Origin: CAG-217 sp963605415
GTDB taxonomy: Bacteria > Bacillota > Clostridia > Oscillospirales > Acutalibacteraceae
DNA: 64,000 nucleotides
Direction of reading: 5' to 3'
Assembly: GCA_963605415.1 (NCBI GenBank)
Contig: CAVCUL010000008.1
Span: 1 to 64,000 of the forward strand
Positions 42,303-49,831 of the stretch are shown here, in pieces (the first letter of the stretch is position 1; each line of letters opens with the position of its first letter). The position numbers were made by a program, and so were the translations under genes. The notes beneath the pieces were generated by a model. That model made no database searches, was not told the origin of the DNA, and saw nothing but the letters and a program-made list of their open reading frames with translations.

Positions 42303-43573
42303 ATGCTGAGCTTTGGGACAAGATGCACTATCTGTTCCGGGATTTTAACGACCGTATGGTGCATGTGGAGCTGCACTATGATTTTGAGATTGACGCCGAT
42401 GCACTGAAGACGGTGCTCATCTGCTTTTTGGAAAAGGCGCCGGTGCTTCATAGTCGGTTTACAGACAATCATGTGCGCCCGTACTGGACGGTGATGCCCT
42501 ACAAGATCGAAGATGTGGTGCATATTGAGCATATTGACGAGGCGCAGCTGGAAGAAAAGACCAACGCCTTCTTGACCCAGTACCTGCCGCCGGATAACGA
42601 TCTGCAAATGCAGGTGGCGCTGTTCTACTATAACGGCAAAACCACCCTGTGCATTGTGGAGAACCATATGTGCATGGACGGCGGCGACTTTAAGTATTTT
42701 ATGAAAGCCCTGTGCAAAAACTATAATGCCTATGTGGAGCAGGGCGTCAGCCCGCTGGATTTGCGGGTGGGCTCCCGCTCCTATGAGGCGGTGTATCAGG
42801 ACTTTTCCAAGACCGAGGAGCGTATGGCCCGCAATTTGTACAAGAATGTGTGTGCCAAGGACGATCACAAGTTTCCGCTGACGCCTAATAATATTCGGGA
42901 CGCCTCCTTTATTGCCCGGCGCAAAATCCCGGCAGAGACTTTTTTACAGATTAAGGCCGCCGGCAAGCGCCACGGTGCTACCATTAACGATATGCTGGTG
43001 GCGGCGTATTTTTACAGTCTGTATGAGTTGGCGCATTATGATCCCGGGGATAGCGTAACCATTTCCTGCGCCATTGATCTGCGCCGCCATATTAAAGATA
43101 ACAGCCAGGCGGGCATGACCAATCAAACCGCCTTTATGCAGTGCAATATTCCCTGCCGCGGGCGGGACATTCTGGAGACCCTGCAGTATGTGGTGCGCAG
43201 CTCCAACCAATTTAAGAAGGATAAGTTTATGGGTCTGTACGGCCTGCCGCTTTTGTCCTTTGGGTACAAAATTTTGCCCCACGCTGCGTCGGAGGAGATC
43301 ATCAAGATCGGTTATTCCAATCCGCTGCTTGCCATGAGCAATATCGGTATTTTGGAGCACGACAAGCTGGCGCTCTCCGGCCATGAGCCCACCGATGGCT
43401 TTATGACCGGTGCAGTGAAGTATAAGCCCTATGTGCTGCTGTCCGCCACCTCTCTGCGCAATGAGCTGACCCTGTCCATGTGCGTGCGGGGGAATGAAGA
43501 GGACAAAAAGATTGTAGAGCATTTCTTTGATCTGATGGAGCAGAATATCGACTTGTTGATCGGAGAGGCGTAA
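42287..43573 (+). CDS. Condensation-domain-like acyltransferase
   Basis: 428-residue protein of the chloramphenicol-acetyltransferase-like fold (condensation, wax-ester synthase and alcohol acetyltransferase group). The catalytic HxxxD motif is intact: ENHMCMDGGDF, His127 and Asp131; a second-half structural stretch LRRHIKDNSQAGMTNQT fits the family. No carrier protein, adenylation or ketosynthase domain is present, so it is free-standing and may join an acyl group to an alcohol or amine. GTG start with AGGAGGTGG upstream, overlapping the membrane protein gene. Substrate unknown. Confidence 0.78.
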   Translation: MERRLNAELWDKMHYLFRDFNDRMVHVELHYDFEIDADALKTVLICFLEKAPVLHSRFTDNHVRPYWTVMPYKIEDVVHIEHIDEAQLEEKTNAFLTQYLPPDNDLQMQVALFYYNGKTTLCIVENHMCMDGGDFKYFMKALCKNYNAYVEQGVSPLDLRVGSRSYEAVYQDFSKTEERMARNLYKNVCAKDDHKFPLTPNNIRDASFIARRKIPAETFLQIKAAGKRHGATINDMLVAAYFYSLYELAHYDPGDSVTISCAIDLRRHIKDNSQAGMTNQTAFMQCNIPCRGRDILETLQYVVRSSNQFKKDKFMGLYGLPLLSFGYKILPHAASEEIIKIGYSNPLLAMSNIGILEHDKLALSGHEPTDGFMTGAVKYKPYVLLSATSLRNELTLSMCVRGNEEDKKIVEHFFDLMEQNIDLLIGEA

Positions 43574-43601
43574 GGTCCCTGCAAAATCGGTTTGTTGAAT
43601 C

Positions 43602-43713
43602 CCTCAGTCACTTCGTGACAGCTCCCTTTACAAGGGAGCCAAAAAGGTTATAAATTATATGCCTCCCTTGTAAAGGGAGGTGGCAATGCCGTTAGGCATT
43701 GACGGAGGGATTG
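43602..43713. repeat. Nested palindromic intergenic repeat, copy 8
   Basis: GTCACTTCGTGAC, CTCCCTTtacaAGGGAG, CCTCCCTTgtaaAGGGAGG, CAATGCCgttaGGCATTG and 'ggagggatt' in order. Fills the gap between two converging genes. Confidence 0.8.
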
Positions 43714-43728
43714 TACTTTAATTTTTCC

Positions 43729-43768
43729 GTTACAAAAAAAATACGGCCCCTGCAATGGCAGGGGCCTT
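43729..43768. terminator. Terminator of downstream TetR gene
   Basis: GGCCCCTGC / GCAGGGGCC stem; the minus-strand side is followed by GTATTTTTTT. Confidence 0.65.
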
Positions 43769-43790
43769 GTGCATATCTATACCGGATACA

Positions 43791-44330
43791 TTATCGAATT
43801 TTGCGCAGCTGGGCGGTGAGCACGGCAGTCAGTTTCTCCCGGTCAAAGGCGGGCAGCGGCTCTAAAATCACATCAATGCAGCCGCCTACAGCGTAAATCA
43901 CATTCATCACTTGGTGATAATTCTTCTCCATGGTGAAATTATTGTGCGAGCAAATGGCCTCCGTCATCTGCTGCTTGAGCATGCGCAGAGCCGGGGCGCA
44001 CATACGACTGGTCTTAAACTTGGTCAGCCGCTCAATGTTGTTGTTGCGCTCAATCTCGCTGAGCATACTGTTGATAATATCCGTAGGATCCCGCTGGATT
44101 TGGTCGTAGTTAATGCCCTTGGCAATCTCAACAATCCCGTTGGTGATGGTCTCAAAGCAGAACTGAATGCACGCACTCATGCTCTTAAAGTGCAGGTAAA
44201 AGGTGCTTTTGTTAATGTCTGCTTTTTTGCACAGCTCCAGTACGGTGATTTTGTCTGTCTCTTTTTCGATCATCAGCGCAATCATGGCGTTAAAGACCGC
44301 CGTTTTGGTGCGCTTTACCCGTCTGTCCAT
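43791..44330 (-). CDS. TetR-family regulator
   Basis: 179 residues. N-terminal DNA-binding domain (RTKTAVFNAMIALMIEKETDKITVLELCKKADINKSTFYLHF, residues 7-49), C-terminal helical ligand domain with two Cys near residue 147 and a CIDVIL stretch. It points away from the ComEC-like gene and toward the acyltransferase pair; operators were not clear. Ligand unknown. Confidence 0.87.
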   Translation of the reverse strand: MDRRVKRTKTAVFNAMIALMIEKETDKITVLELCKKADINKSTFYLHFKSMSACIQFCFETITNGIVEIAKGINYDQIQRDPTDIINSMLSEIERNNNIERLTKFKTSRMCAPALRMLKQQMTEAICSHNNFTMEKNYHQVMNVIYAVGGCIDVILEPLPAFDREKLTAVLTAQLRKIR

Positions 44331-44459
44331 TTCTTAGAAAAATCCCCCTCAATTCGCTTTGTAATGGACACCTGTCCAAAAGCCATTACTATGATACCAC
44401 AAATGAAAGAAAGGTTGCAAGTAACTTCCCGGAATTTGTAGGAAGTGCCGGAAAATGCG

Positions 44460-45338
44460 ATGAAAACTTGTGCAAAAACACGAAAAATTGCTGTCTTATG
44501 GCTGCTCCTTCTGCTGGTTCTTGGTGGATGCAGCGGTGTCAACCGGGCGGCCATCTTCGGTGCGGACAGCGGCGAGACCGCTCGACAGCAGGATGTTTTG
44601 ACTGTAGAATTTCTGGATGTGGGTCAGGCCAATGCGGCGCTGCTTACCTGCGGCGGCAAAAGCATGCTGATTGATGGCGGCAATGTGGCAGACGGCGCCA
44701 AGGTCACCCGAGCGGTGCAGGCAGTGACGCAGCGGCTGGATTATGTGGTGAACACCCACGGCCATGAGGACCATGTGGGCGGTTTGGCTGCCGTGGTAGA
44801 TACGGTGCCGGTGGGGCAGGCCATTGTCAGCCCGGTAACGGTGGATAATGAATACTATAACGATTTTGTGGACGCTTTGGCAGATCGGGGCGTTGCCCCG
44901 GTGGCCGGTCAGGTGGGTATGCAGTTCTCTGTAGGCGATGCCGAGTGCACGGTGCTGGGACCGACCACAGCCGGCAGCGATCTGAACAACAGCAGCTTGG
45001 TGCTGCAGGTGTGCTTCGGCGGCGTAACCTTTCTGTTTATGGGCGACGCCGGGGTTGAGGAGGAGCGCAGCTTGATTCAAAGCGGTGCAGATGTAAGTTG
45101 CGATGTACTGGCAGTGGGGCACCACGGCAGCGGTTCCGCCACCGGCTATGTGTTTTTGCGCCAGGCATTGCCTCAGTATGCAGTTATCTCTGTTGGGGCA
45201 GGCAACAGCTACGGTCATCCGGCAGAGAGTACCCTTTCCCGTTTGCGGGACGCCGGGTGCACCGTTTATCGCACGGATCAAAGCGGCACAATTACTGTGG
45301 TGACGGATAAAAACGGAAAAATCCGCTTTTCTGCATAA
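44460..45338 (+). CDS. Lipid-anchored metallo-beta-lactamase-fold protein (ComEC C-terminal-like)
   Basis: Stand-alone extracellular hydrolase domain like the C-terminal MBL domain of the DNA uptake channel ComEC, but without the channel. Lipobox LLLLLVLGGC (Cys about residue 24) anchors it outside. The metal site reads VNTHGHEDHVGG (about residues 94-105), with MGDAG and VGHHGSGSA farther on, all intact. It begins with FLDVGQANAALL, as in ComEC-type proteins. Likely a phosphodiesterase or nuclease acting on DNA or nucleotides. ATG 44460 preferred. 292 residues. Confidence 0.88.
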   Translation: MKTCAKTRKIAVLWLLLLLVLGGCSGVNRAAIFGADSGETARQQDVLTVEFLDVGQANAALLTCGGKSMLIDGGNVADGAKVTRAVQAVTQRLDYVVNTHGHEDHVGGLAAVVDTVPVGQAIVSPVTVDNEYYNDFVDALADRGVAPVAGQVGMQFSVGDAECTVLGPTTAGSDLNNSSLVLQVCFGGVTFLFMGDAGVEEERSLIQSGADVSCDVLAVGHHGSGSATGYVFLRQALPQYAVISVGAGNSYGHPAESTLSRLRDAGCTVYRTDQSGTITVVTDKNGKIRFSA

Positions 45339-45345
45339 AAAAATG

Positions 45346-45374
45346 TTGTGTTCTGCTTCTTTTTCAGTTATAAT
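45346..45374 (+). promoter_or_regulatory. Promoter of SDR-transporter operon
   Basis: TTGTGT (45346-45351), 17 bases, TATAAT (45369-45374). Confidence 0.55.
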
Positions 45375-45410
45375 GGATACAGAATTTTGCATATTGGAGG
45401 AATTTTACCT

Positions 45411-46262
45411 ATGTATTGTTGGTTAGACGGTAAGACCGTTGTGGTAACCGGCGCTTCCGGCGGTATGGGTGCCGGCATTGCGGCTACCCTGATTAAGAAG
45501 CACGGCTGCACCGTGATCGGCGTGGCTCGGTCAGAACCGAAGATGCTCAAGTTTATTGAGGAATTGGGGCCCACTTATGCCCAGCAGTTCTCTTACAAGC
45601 TGTTTGATGTGTCTGTTAAGGAGAATTGGGAGAACTTCTACAACGAGCTGGTAGAGGCCGGCACCCAGGTAGATGTGCTGGTGAACAACGCCGGTATTCT
45701 GCCTAAGTTTAAGCGCTTTGACCGCTACAGTGATGAAGAGATCGAGCGTGCCATCAACATCAATTTCTACAGCTGTGTTTATTCTGTAAAGACCTTTTTG
45801 CCTATGCTGCTTCAGAGCACGGACCCGGGCATTATCAACATCGACTCCTCCGCTGCGCTGATGAGCCTGGCGGGCACCTCCATGTACAGCGCCTCCAAGG
45901 CCGCACTGAAGGGCTTTACCGAGGCTTTGCGCGAGGAGTTTCGCGGCAAGTGCTTTGTAGGGCTGGTTTGCCCCGGCTTTACCAAAACGGATATTTTCCG
46001 CGGCCAGTCCAATGCAGGCGGCAAGGGTCAAAAGGTGATGGACATGATTTCCACCGATTGTGACCTGATGGTGAAGATGATTATGTTTGGTATAGAGCAC
46101 AAGCAGGCCATGCAGATTCATGGTATGGACGCCCATGCCATGAGCGTGTTTGGCAAGTTGCTGCCGGTGAACGGCTCTCGCCTGTTCAGCGCAGTAATGA
46201 AAGCAGCGGATATTGATCTGTTTAAGGAAGTTTTTAAGAGCGACGCCGAATTGGCGGAGTAA
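45411..46262 (+). CDS. Short-chain dehydrogenase/reductase
   Basis: NAD(P)-dependent oxidoreductase of the classical SDR fold, 283 residues. Cofactor motif TGASGGMGAG (about residues 13-22), NNAG (about 92-95), catalytic Ser in INIDSSAAL and YSASK (Tyr/Lys about 164-168). Arg41-type residue after beta 2 (GVARSEP) favours NADP. Substrate unknown; a C-terminal extension of about 60 residues could shape a membrane- or steroid-like substrate pocket. GGAGG site. A GPH transporter follows 90 bases downstream, suggesting uptake and conversion of one compound. Confidence 0.88.
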   Translation: MYCWLDGKTVVVTGASGGMGAGIAATLIKKHGCTVIGVARSEPKMLKFIEELGPTYAQQFSYKLFDVSVKENWENFYNELVEAGTQVDVLVNNAGILPKFKRFDRYSDEEIERAININFYSCVYSVKTFLPMLLQSTDPGIINIDSSAALMSLAGTSMYSASKAALKGFTEALREEFRGKCFVGLVCPGFTKTDIFRGQSNAGGKGQKVMDMISTDCDLMVKMIMFGIEHKQAMQIHGMDAHAMSVFGKLLPVNGSRLFSAVMKAADIDLFKEVFKSDAELAE

Positions 46263-46352
46263 ATCTTGGTAATCAAGGGACGCAGCCGTTTCAATGGGGG
46301 GACGGCTTGGCGCCCCTTTATGCTTTTTTGTAACGAAAAGGAGGGGCTTTTT

Positions 46353-47795
46353 ATGGCTGAGGCTGTAACGCCAACAAAGAAAAAGTATATGAATTTTAAG
46401 GAAATCGCAGCATATTCCCTGGGACTGTTCGGGTTCCAGGCCATTGTAGGTCTGTTGAACTCCTACCAGGCAGAGTTTGACGGCTCTATTTTGGGCGCCA
46501 ATGTGTCTGTGGTGGCCATTTTGATCTTGGTGGCCAAGATCGTGTCCGCCGTGGCGGACCCGGTGGTGGGCAACCTGATCGACCGGTCCAAGAGCAAGCG
46601 GGGCAAGTTCAAGTCCATGATCCTGTACTCTCTGGTGCCGCTGCTGGTGATGACCGCCGTGGTGTTCGTAAAGGTACCGTTTTCCGGCACCGGGCTGTAT
46701 GTGTGGATCTTCCTCACCTACCTGGTATGGTCCATTGCCATGACCATGGGCGATGTGCCCTCCCAGGGTATTGCCTCCGTGCTGACCCCGGATCCTACGG
46801 AGCGCACCAATGTGGTGTCTATTTCCAACACCTTTAAGCAGATCGGTTTTTCCGCCTGCGTGGTGATCGTGCCCATCGTCTGCCTGATCATTCCCGAGGG
46901 GTCTAAGGTGTTCGTCAAGGCCGGCGAGACAGATACGCCCATGAACTCTCTCGAATTCTTCTGGACCTCGGTGCTCACCGCCATCTTCGGTTGCGTGCTC
47001 TTTGCCCTGATCCCGCTGCTGAATAAGGAGCGGGTGCCCTACCAGGCCGGCGAAAAGACCAGCTTTAAGGATATGATGGGCGCGCTGAAGAACAACAAGC
47101 CCTTAATGCTGGTGATTATTTCCTACTTCCTGGGCTTTGGCCGTCAAATGGCGATGGGTATCCAGGTGCAGGCCGCAACGGTGATTTTGGGCAGCCAGAA
47201 CTTGGTGGCTGTTTTGGGTATTGTTACCGCCATCGGTTCCATGATCAGTATGGCTCTGTGCCCCCTGCTGATCAAAAAGCTGGATGAGCGCAAGGCGTAC
47301 ATTCTTCTGTCTGTTTACGGCTTTGCCGCTTCCATTTTCTCCTTTGTGATCGGCCATTTTTGGTTCCAGTCTCCGGACAATATGGTGCTCACCGTGCTGT
47401 TTTATGCCTCTCTGTTCCTGATCGGCTTGCAGTTCGGTGCCGTTACCTTAATGCCCATGATCATGACCGCCGATTGCGTGGATTATTACGAGTATGAGAC
47501 CGGTAAGCGGATGGAGGGCGCCGCCTATTCCATCCTGACCCTGACCATTAAGGTGTGCCTGGCACTGGGTACTGCCGTTGGCCTGATCTTTGTGCAGGTG
47601 TCCGGGTACTATGACGCCCTGGGCGCCGGTAGCTTTACCACCAAGACCAAGGACATTATCTTCTTTGCTTATACCGCCCTGCCGGGCGTGCTGGCGCTGC
47701 TGTCCATCTTCCCCATGTTTAAGTACGACATTGTGGGTGAGAAAAAGGCCCAGATTTCTGCCGCCCTGTCCCAGCGCCGCGCCGGTAAAGAATAA
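46353..47795 (+). CDS. GPH-family (MFS_2) symporter-like protein, second copy
   Basis: 480-residue 12-helix transporter related to the 38842 protein: matching positions include YSLGLFGFQ, GNLIDRSKSKRGKFK (loop 2-3), DCVDYYEYETGKRMEG (loop 10-11) and the ending IVGEKKAQI. AAAAGGAGGGG ribosome site at ATG 46353. Behind the SDR gene and ended by a strong terminator. The two GPH proteins share layout but clearly differ in sequence, so they probably carry different substrates. Confidence 0.9.
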   Translation: MAEAVTPTKKKYMNFKEIAAYSLGLFGFQAIVGLLNSYQAEFDGSILGANVSVVAILILVAKIVSAVADPVVGNLIDRSKSKRGKFKSMILYSLVPLLVMTAVVFVKVPFSGTGLYVWIFLTYLVWSIAMTMGDVPSQGIASVLTPDPTERTNVVSISNTFKQIGFSACVVIVPIVCLIIPEGSKVFVKAGETDTPMNSLEFFWTSVLTAIFGCVLFALIPLLNKERVPYQAGEKTSFKDMMGALKNNKPLMLVIISYFLGFGRQMAMGIQVQAATVILGSQNLVAVLGIVTAIGSMISMALCPLLIKKLDERKAYILLSVYGFAASIFSFVIGHFWFQSPDNMVLTVLFYASLFLIGLQFGAVTLMPMIMTADCVDYYEYETGKRMEGAAYSILTLTIKVCLALGTAVGLIFVQVSGYYDALGAGSFTTKTKDIIFFAYTALPGVLALLSIFPMFKYDIVGEKKAQISAALSQRRAGKE

Positions 47796-47830
47796 ACGCC
47801 TAACAATAGATACACTATGTATATATAAAG

Positions 47831-47862
47831 AAAAGCGACTTCCCGCGGGAGGTCGCTTTTTT
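47831..47862 (+). terminator. Terminator of SDR-transporter operon
   Basis: AAAGCGACTTCCCG / CGGGAGGTCGCTTT stem plus T run. Nearly identical to the hairpin at 49097-49129. Confidence 0.85.
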
Positions 47863-47916
47863 GCGTGGCGTATGGACGATCGTATTTGTGTGAGCAGTAG
47901 GCAAATGATGTTTCCC

Positions 47917-47945
47917 TTGAAAAATGATTGAGATAGTGCTACAAT
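47917..47945 (+). promoter_or_regulatory. Promoter of surface protein gene
   Basis: TTGAAA (47917-47922), 17 bases, TACAAT (47940-47945). Confidence 0.5.
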
Positions 47946-48019
47946 ATAGTTTGAGATAGGTGTAATACCATCGTATCTCTTTGTCAGACGAAATTAAAAA
48001 GCAAAAAGGAGAAAGAAGA

Positions 48020-49078
48020 ATGAAAAAAACACTATCTGTTATTTTGTCTGTTATACTGGCCTTAACCATGTTGTCAACGGGAATTACGGCGTTTGCTGAT
48101 GATAATACAGTCAGTACCGCATACGCTTATACCGTTGGTAGTCGTATTCAAATGCAATTTAATGCTTCAACTTATGACTTTGAAAGATATTATAAGTTTA
48201 CTGCACCGGCATCCAATTTTTACACATTTGAAATTGAAAACCCGTATTATGATTCCAATGATGGCGACTATCAATCCAGTTTCACCATTTATGATGTTAA
48301 GGGGGAATGTATTGATTCCGGTGACACCAATGAGTTTACAGGGACTTGTACAAGGACTGTAAAACTGAATAAGGGCGCTGTTTATTATATCGAGATTGAT
48401 AATTTTGCAGATGAAAATTATACTCTGTTTTTTAAATCTTACAAGCACACGCATAATTTGGATGTTGATAGCTATCCTGCGGAAGTGGATGGAAAATATT
48501 ACTATTCAGGGTATTATAGCGAGGAGTGCGATGACTGTGATTATTACTCCTATCGCAATATCGCAGCTGTCAAGTCCATTAAGCTTTCTGCTACAGCCTA
48601 TGTGTATGATGGAAAAACGCATAAGCCCTCTGTAACTGTGAAAGATACAAATAACAAAACAGTTTCAGCAGCCAACTATACGGTGACTTATGCAAAAGGT
48701 CAGAAAAATGTAGGTAAGTATTCTGTAAAGGTTACATTTAAGGGAAAATATTACGAGGGCTCGCAGACACTGACCTATCGTATAAATCCTAAAGGTACAA
48801 GCATCTCTTCTGTTAGTGCAAAGTCTAAGGGATTTAAAGTTAATTGGAAAAAACAAGCGACGCAGACCAGTGGCTATGAAGTGCGCTATGCGACTTCTTC
48901 CAATATGAAAGGTGCCAAAACCGTTGCCATTTCCAAAAATTCCACGACCTCTAAGACAGTAAGCAAGTTGAAGGGCAAAAAGAAGTACTATGTACAGGTA
49001 CGCACATACAAAAAAGTAGGCAACACCAAGTACTATTCAGGTTGGACAAAGGCAAAGTCCGTAACAACTAAGAAGTAA
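48020..49078 (+). CDS. Secreted surface protein with FN3-like C-terminal module
   Basis: 352 residues. Signal peptide at 1-26 (ITAFA cleavage), an N-terminal beta domain (about 35-160) like pre-peptidase C-terminal or bacterial surface sandwich folds, a short Cys-containing acidic Tyr/Asp patch (about 165-185), an Ig-like domain (about 190-262), and a fibronectin-III-like module (about 265-352) that closely resembles the last modules of the GH25 protein at 32850 (for example YYVQVRTYKKVGNTKYYSGW). No sortase motif. The gene is AT-rich and lies between two near-identical terminators. Probably wall-associated adhesion or glycan binding; function not known. Confidence 0.78.
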   Translation: MKKTLSVILSVILALTMLSTGITAFADDNTVSTAYAYTVGSRIQMQFNASTYDFERYYKFTAPASNFYTFEIENPYYDSNDGDYQSSFTIYDVKGECIDSGDTNEFTGTCTRTVKLNKGAVYYIEIDNFADENYTLFFKSYKHTHNLDVDSYPAEVDGKYYYSGYYSEECDDCDYYSYRNIAAVKSIKLSATAYVYDGKTHKPSVTVKDTNNKTVSAANYTVTYAKGQKNVGKYSVKVTFKGKYYEGSQTLTYRINPKGTSISSVSAKSKGFKVNWKKQATQTSGYEVRYATSSNMKGAKTVAISKNSTTSKTVSKLKGKKKYYVQVRTYKKVGNTKYYSGWTKAKSVTTKK

Positions 49079-49096
49079 CACGCCAAGAGGATATAC

Positions 49097-49129
49097 AAAA
49101 AGCGACTTCCCCCGGGAGGTCGCTTTTTT
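49097..49129 (+). terminator. Terminator of surface protein gene
   Basis: AAAGCGACTTCCCC / GGGAGGTCGCTTT stem plus T6; duplicate of 47831-47862 with one base change in the loop. Confidence 0.85.
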
Positions 49130-49204
49130 GTGTGGTGGCTCAGCAGGCTCAAATATGTGTGCATATAGGTATGTAAGATGATGGCATACACATTTCCCGG
49201 TGGC

Positions 49205-49530
49205 CGGAGTGCGGCAAATGCACTGCGGGCGGCAGATTGCCGCCCCTACCGATTTATATTTTGGAGGTGGAATACATTACGGAATGGATAAAGTAATATG
49301 TCGTAGGACGGGGGCTTGCTCCCGCCGCATAATCCCTTCGAGTTTGCCTACGGCAAACCCACCACCGAACCGGTGCCCGTCCCCTCTGTCGCTGCGTGAC
49401 ATCTCCCCGCACCGCGGGGAGTCACCCTTTATAAGGGAGGCAGAGAAGTTAGAATTTGTAGGGAGCGATGCCCACATCGCACCGTTATTGCGGTTTTATA
49501 TCCCCGTAGGGGCGGATAGCATCCGCCCGC
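49205..49530. repeat. Nested palindromic intergenic repeat, copy 9 (long composite)
   Basis: GGCGGCAGATTGCCGCC, 'gtaggacgggggcttgctcccgcc', GTTTGCCtacGGCAAAC, 'gacatctccccgcaccgcggggag', CCCTTtataAGGG, 'gtagggagcgatgcccacatcgcacc' and 'gtaggggcggatagcatccgcccgc'. It resembles copy 7. With the sulfur promoter region it explains the 750-base gap. Confidence 0.75.
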
Positions 49531-49635
49531 TTTGAATTACAACGACATTCACCGCATTTTTTATTCTCTTATTTTTGGCTTGGTTACGCGGAATTTTGGC
49601 GGTGCGAAAAATTTTTTTCAAATTTTCCCACATTA

Positions 49636-49652
49636 CCTATTGACATAGTAGG
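49636..49652. promoter_or_regulatory. Candidate Rrf2/CymR-type operator over -35 box
   Basis: Imperfect palindrome CCTAttgacatAGTAGG overlapping the -35 hexamer of the metY promoter. Rrf2-family sulfur regulators bind similar CCTA-n-TAGG sites; the identification is inference. Confidence 0.35.
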
Positions 49653-49668
49653 CATTATGGTGTATAGT
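49640..49668 (+). promoter_or_regulatory. Promoter of metY-cysK operon
   Basis: TTGACA (49640-49645), 17 bases, TATAGT (49663-49668). The leader to metY is about 155 bases. Confidence 0.75.
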
Positions 49669-49712
49669 TAAGTCAATCCAACGGGGAGACCCGAAGAAAT
49701 CAGGAGACCGCT

Positions 49713-49781
49713 ATGAACCGGTTATTTCCCACACTGTTAAGACAAAACTTCCGATTTGGACGAATGAGCCGATGTATGTGA
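49713..49781 (+). CDS. Putative 22-codon leader peptide of sulfur operon
   Basis: ATG with CAGGAGACC eight bases upstream, 22 sense codons then TGA, inside the metY leader. The product begins MNRLFPTLL, is basic (five Arg), and ends in RCM just before the stop, i.e. one Cys and a Met as the last two residues. Short ORFs ahead of cysteine/methionine genes often serve translation-coupled attenuation, but no terminator hairpin is clear in the 50 bases after it. Could be chance; the good ribosome site argues otherwise. Confidence 0.45.
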   Translation: MNRLFPTLLRQNFRFGRMSRCM

Positions 49782-49831
49782 CCCGATCGTAACCTACACT
49801 TTATCATTTGAACTTGAAAGGAATTTGAATT

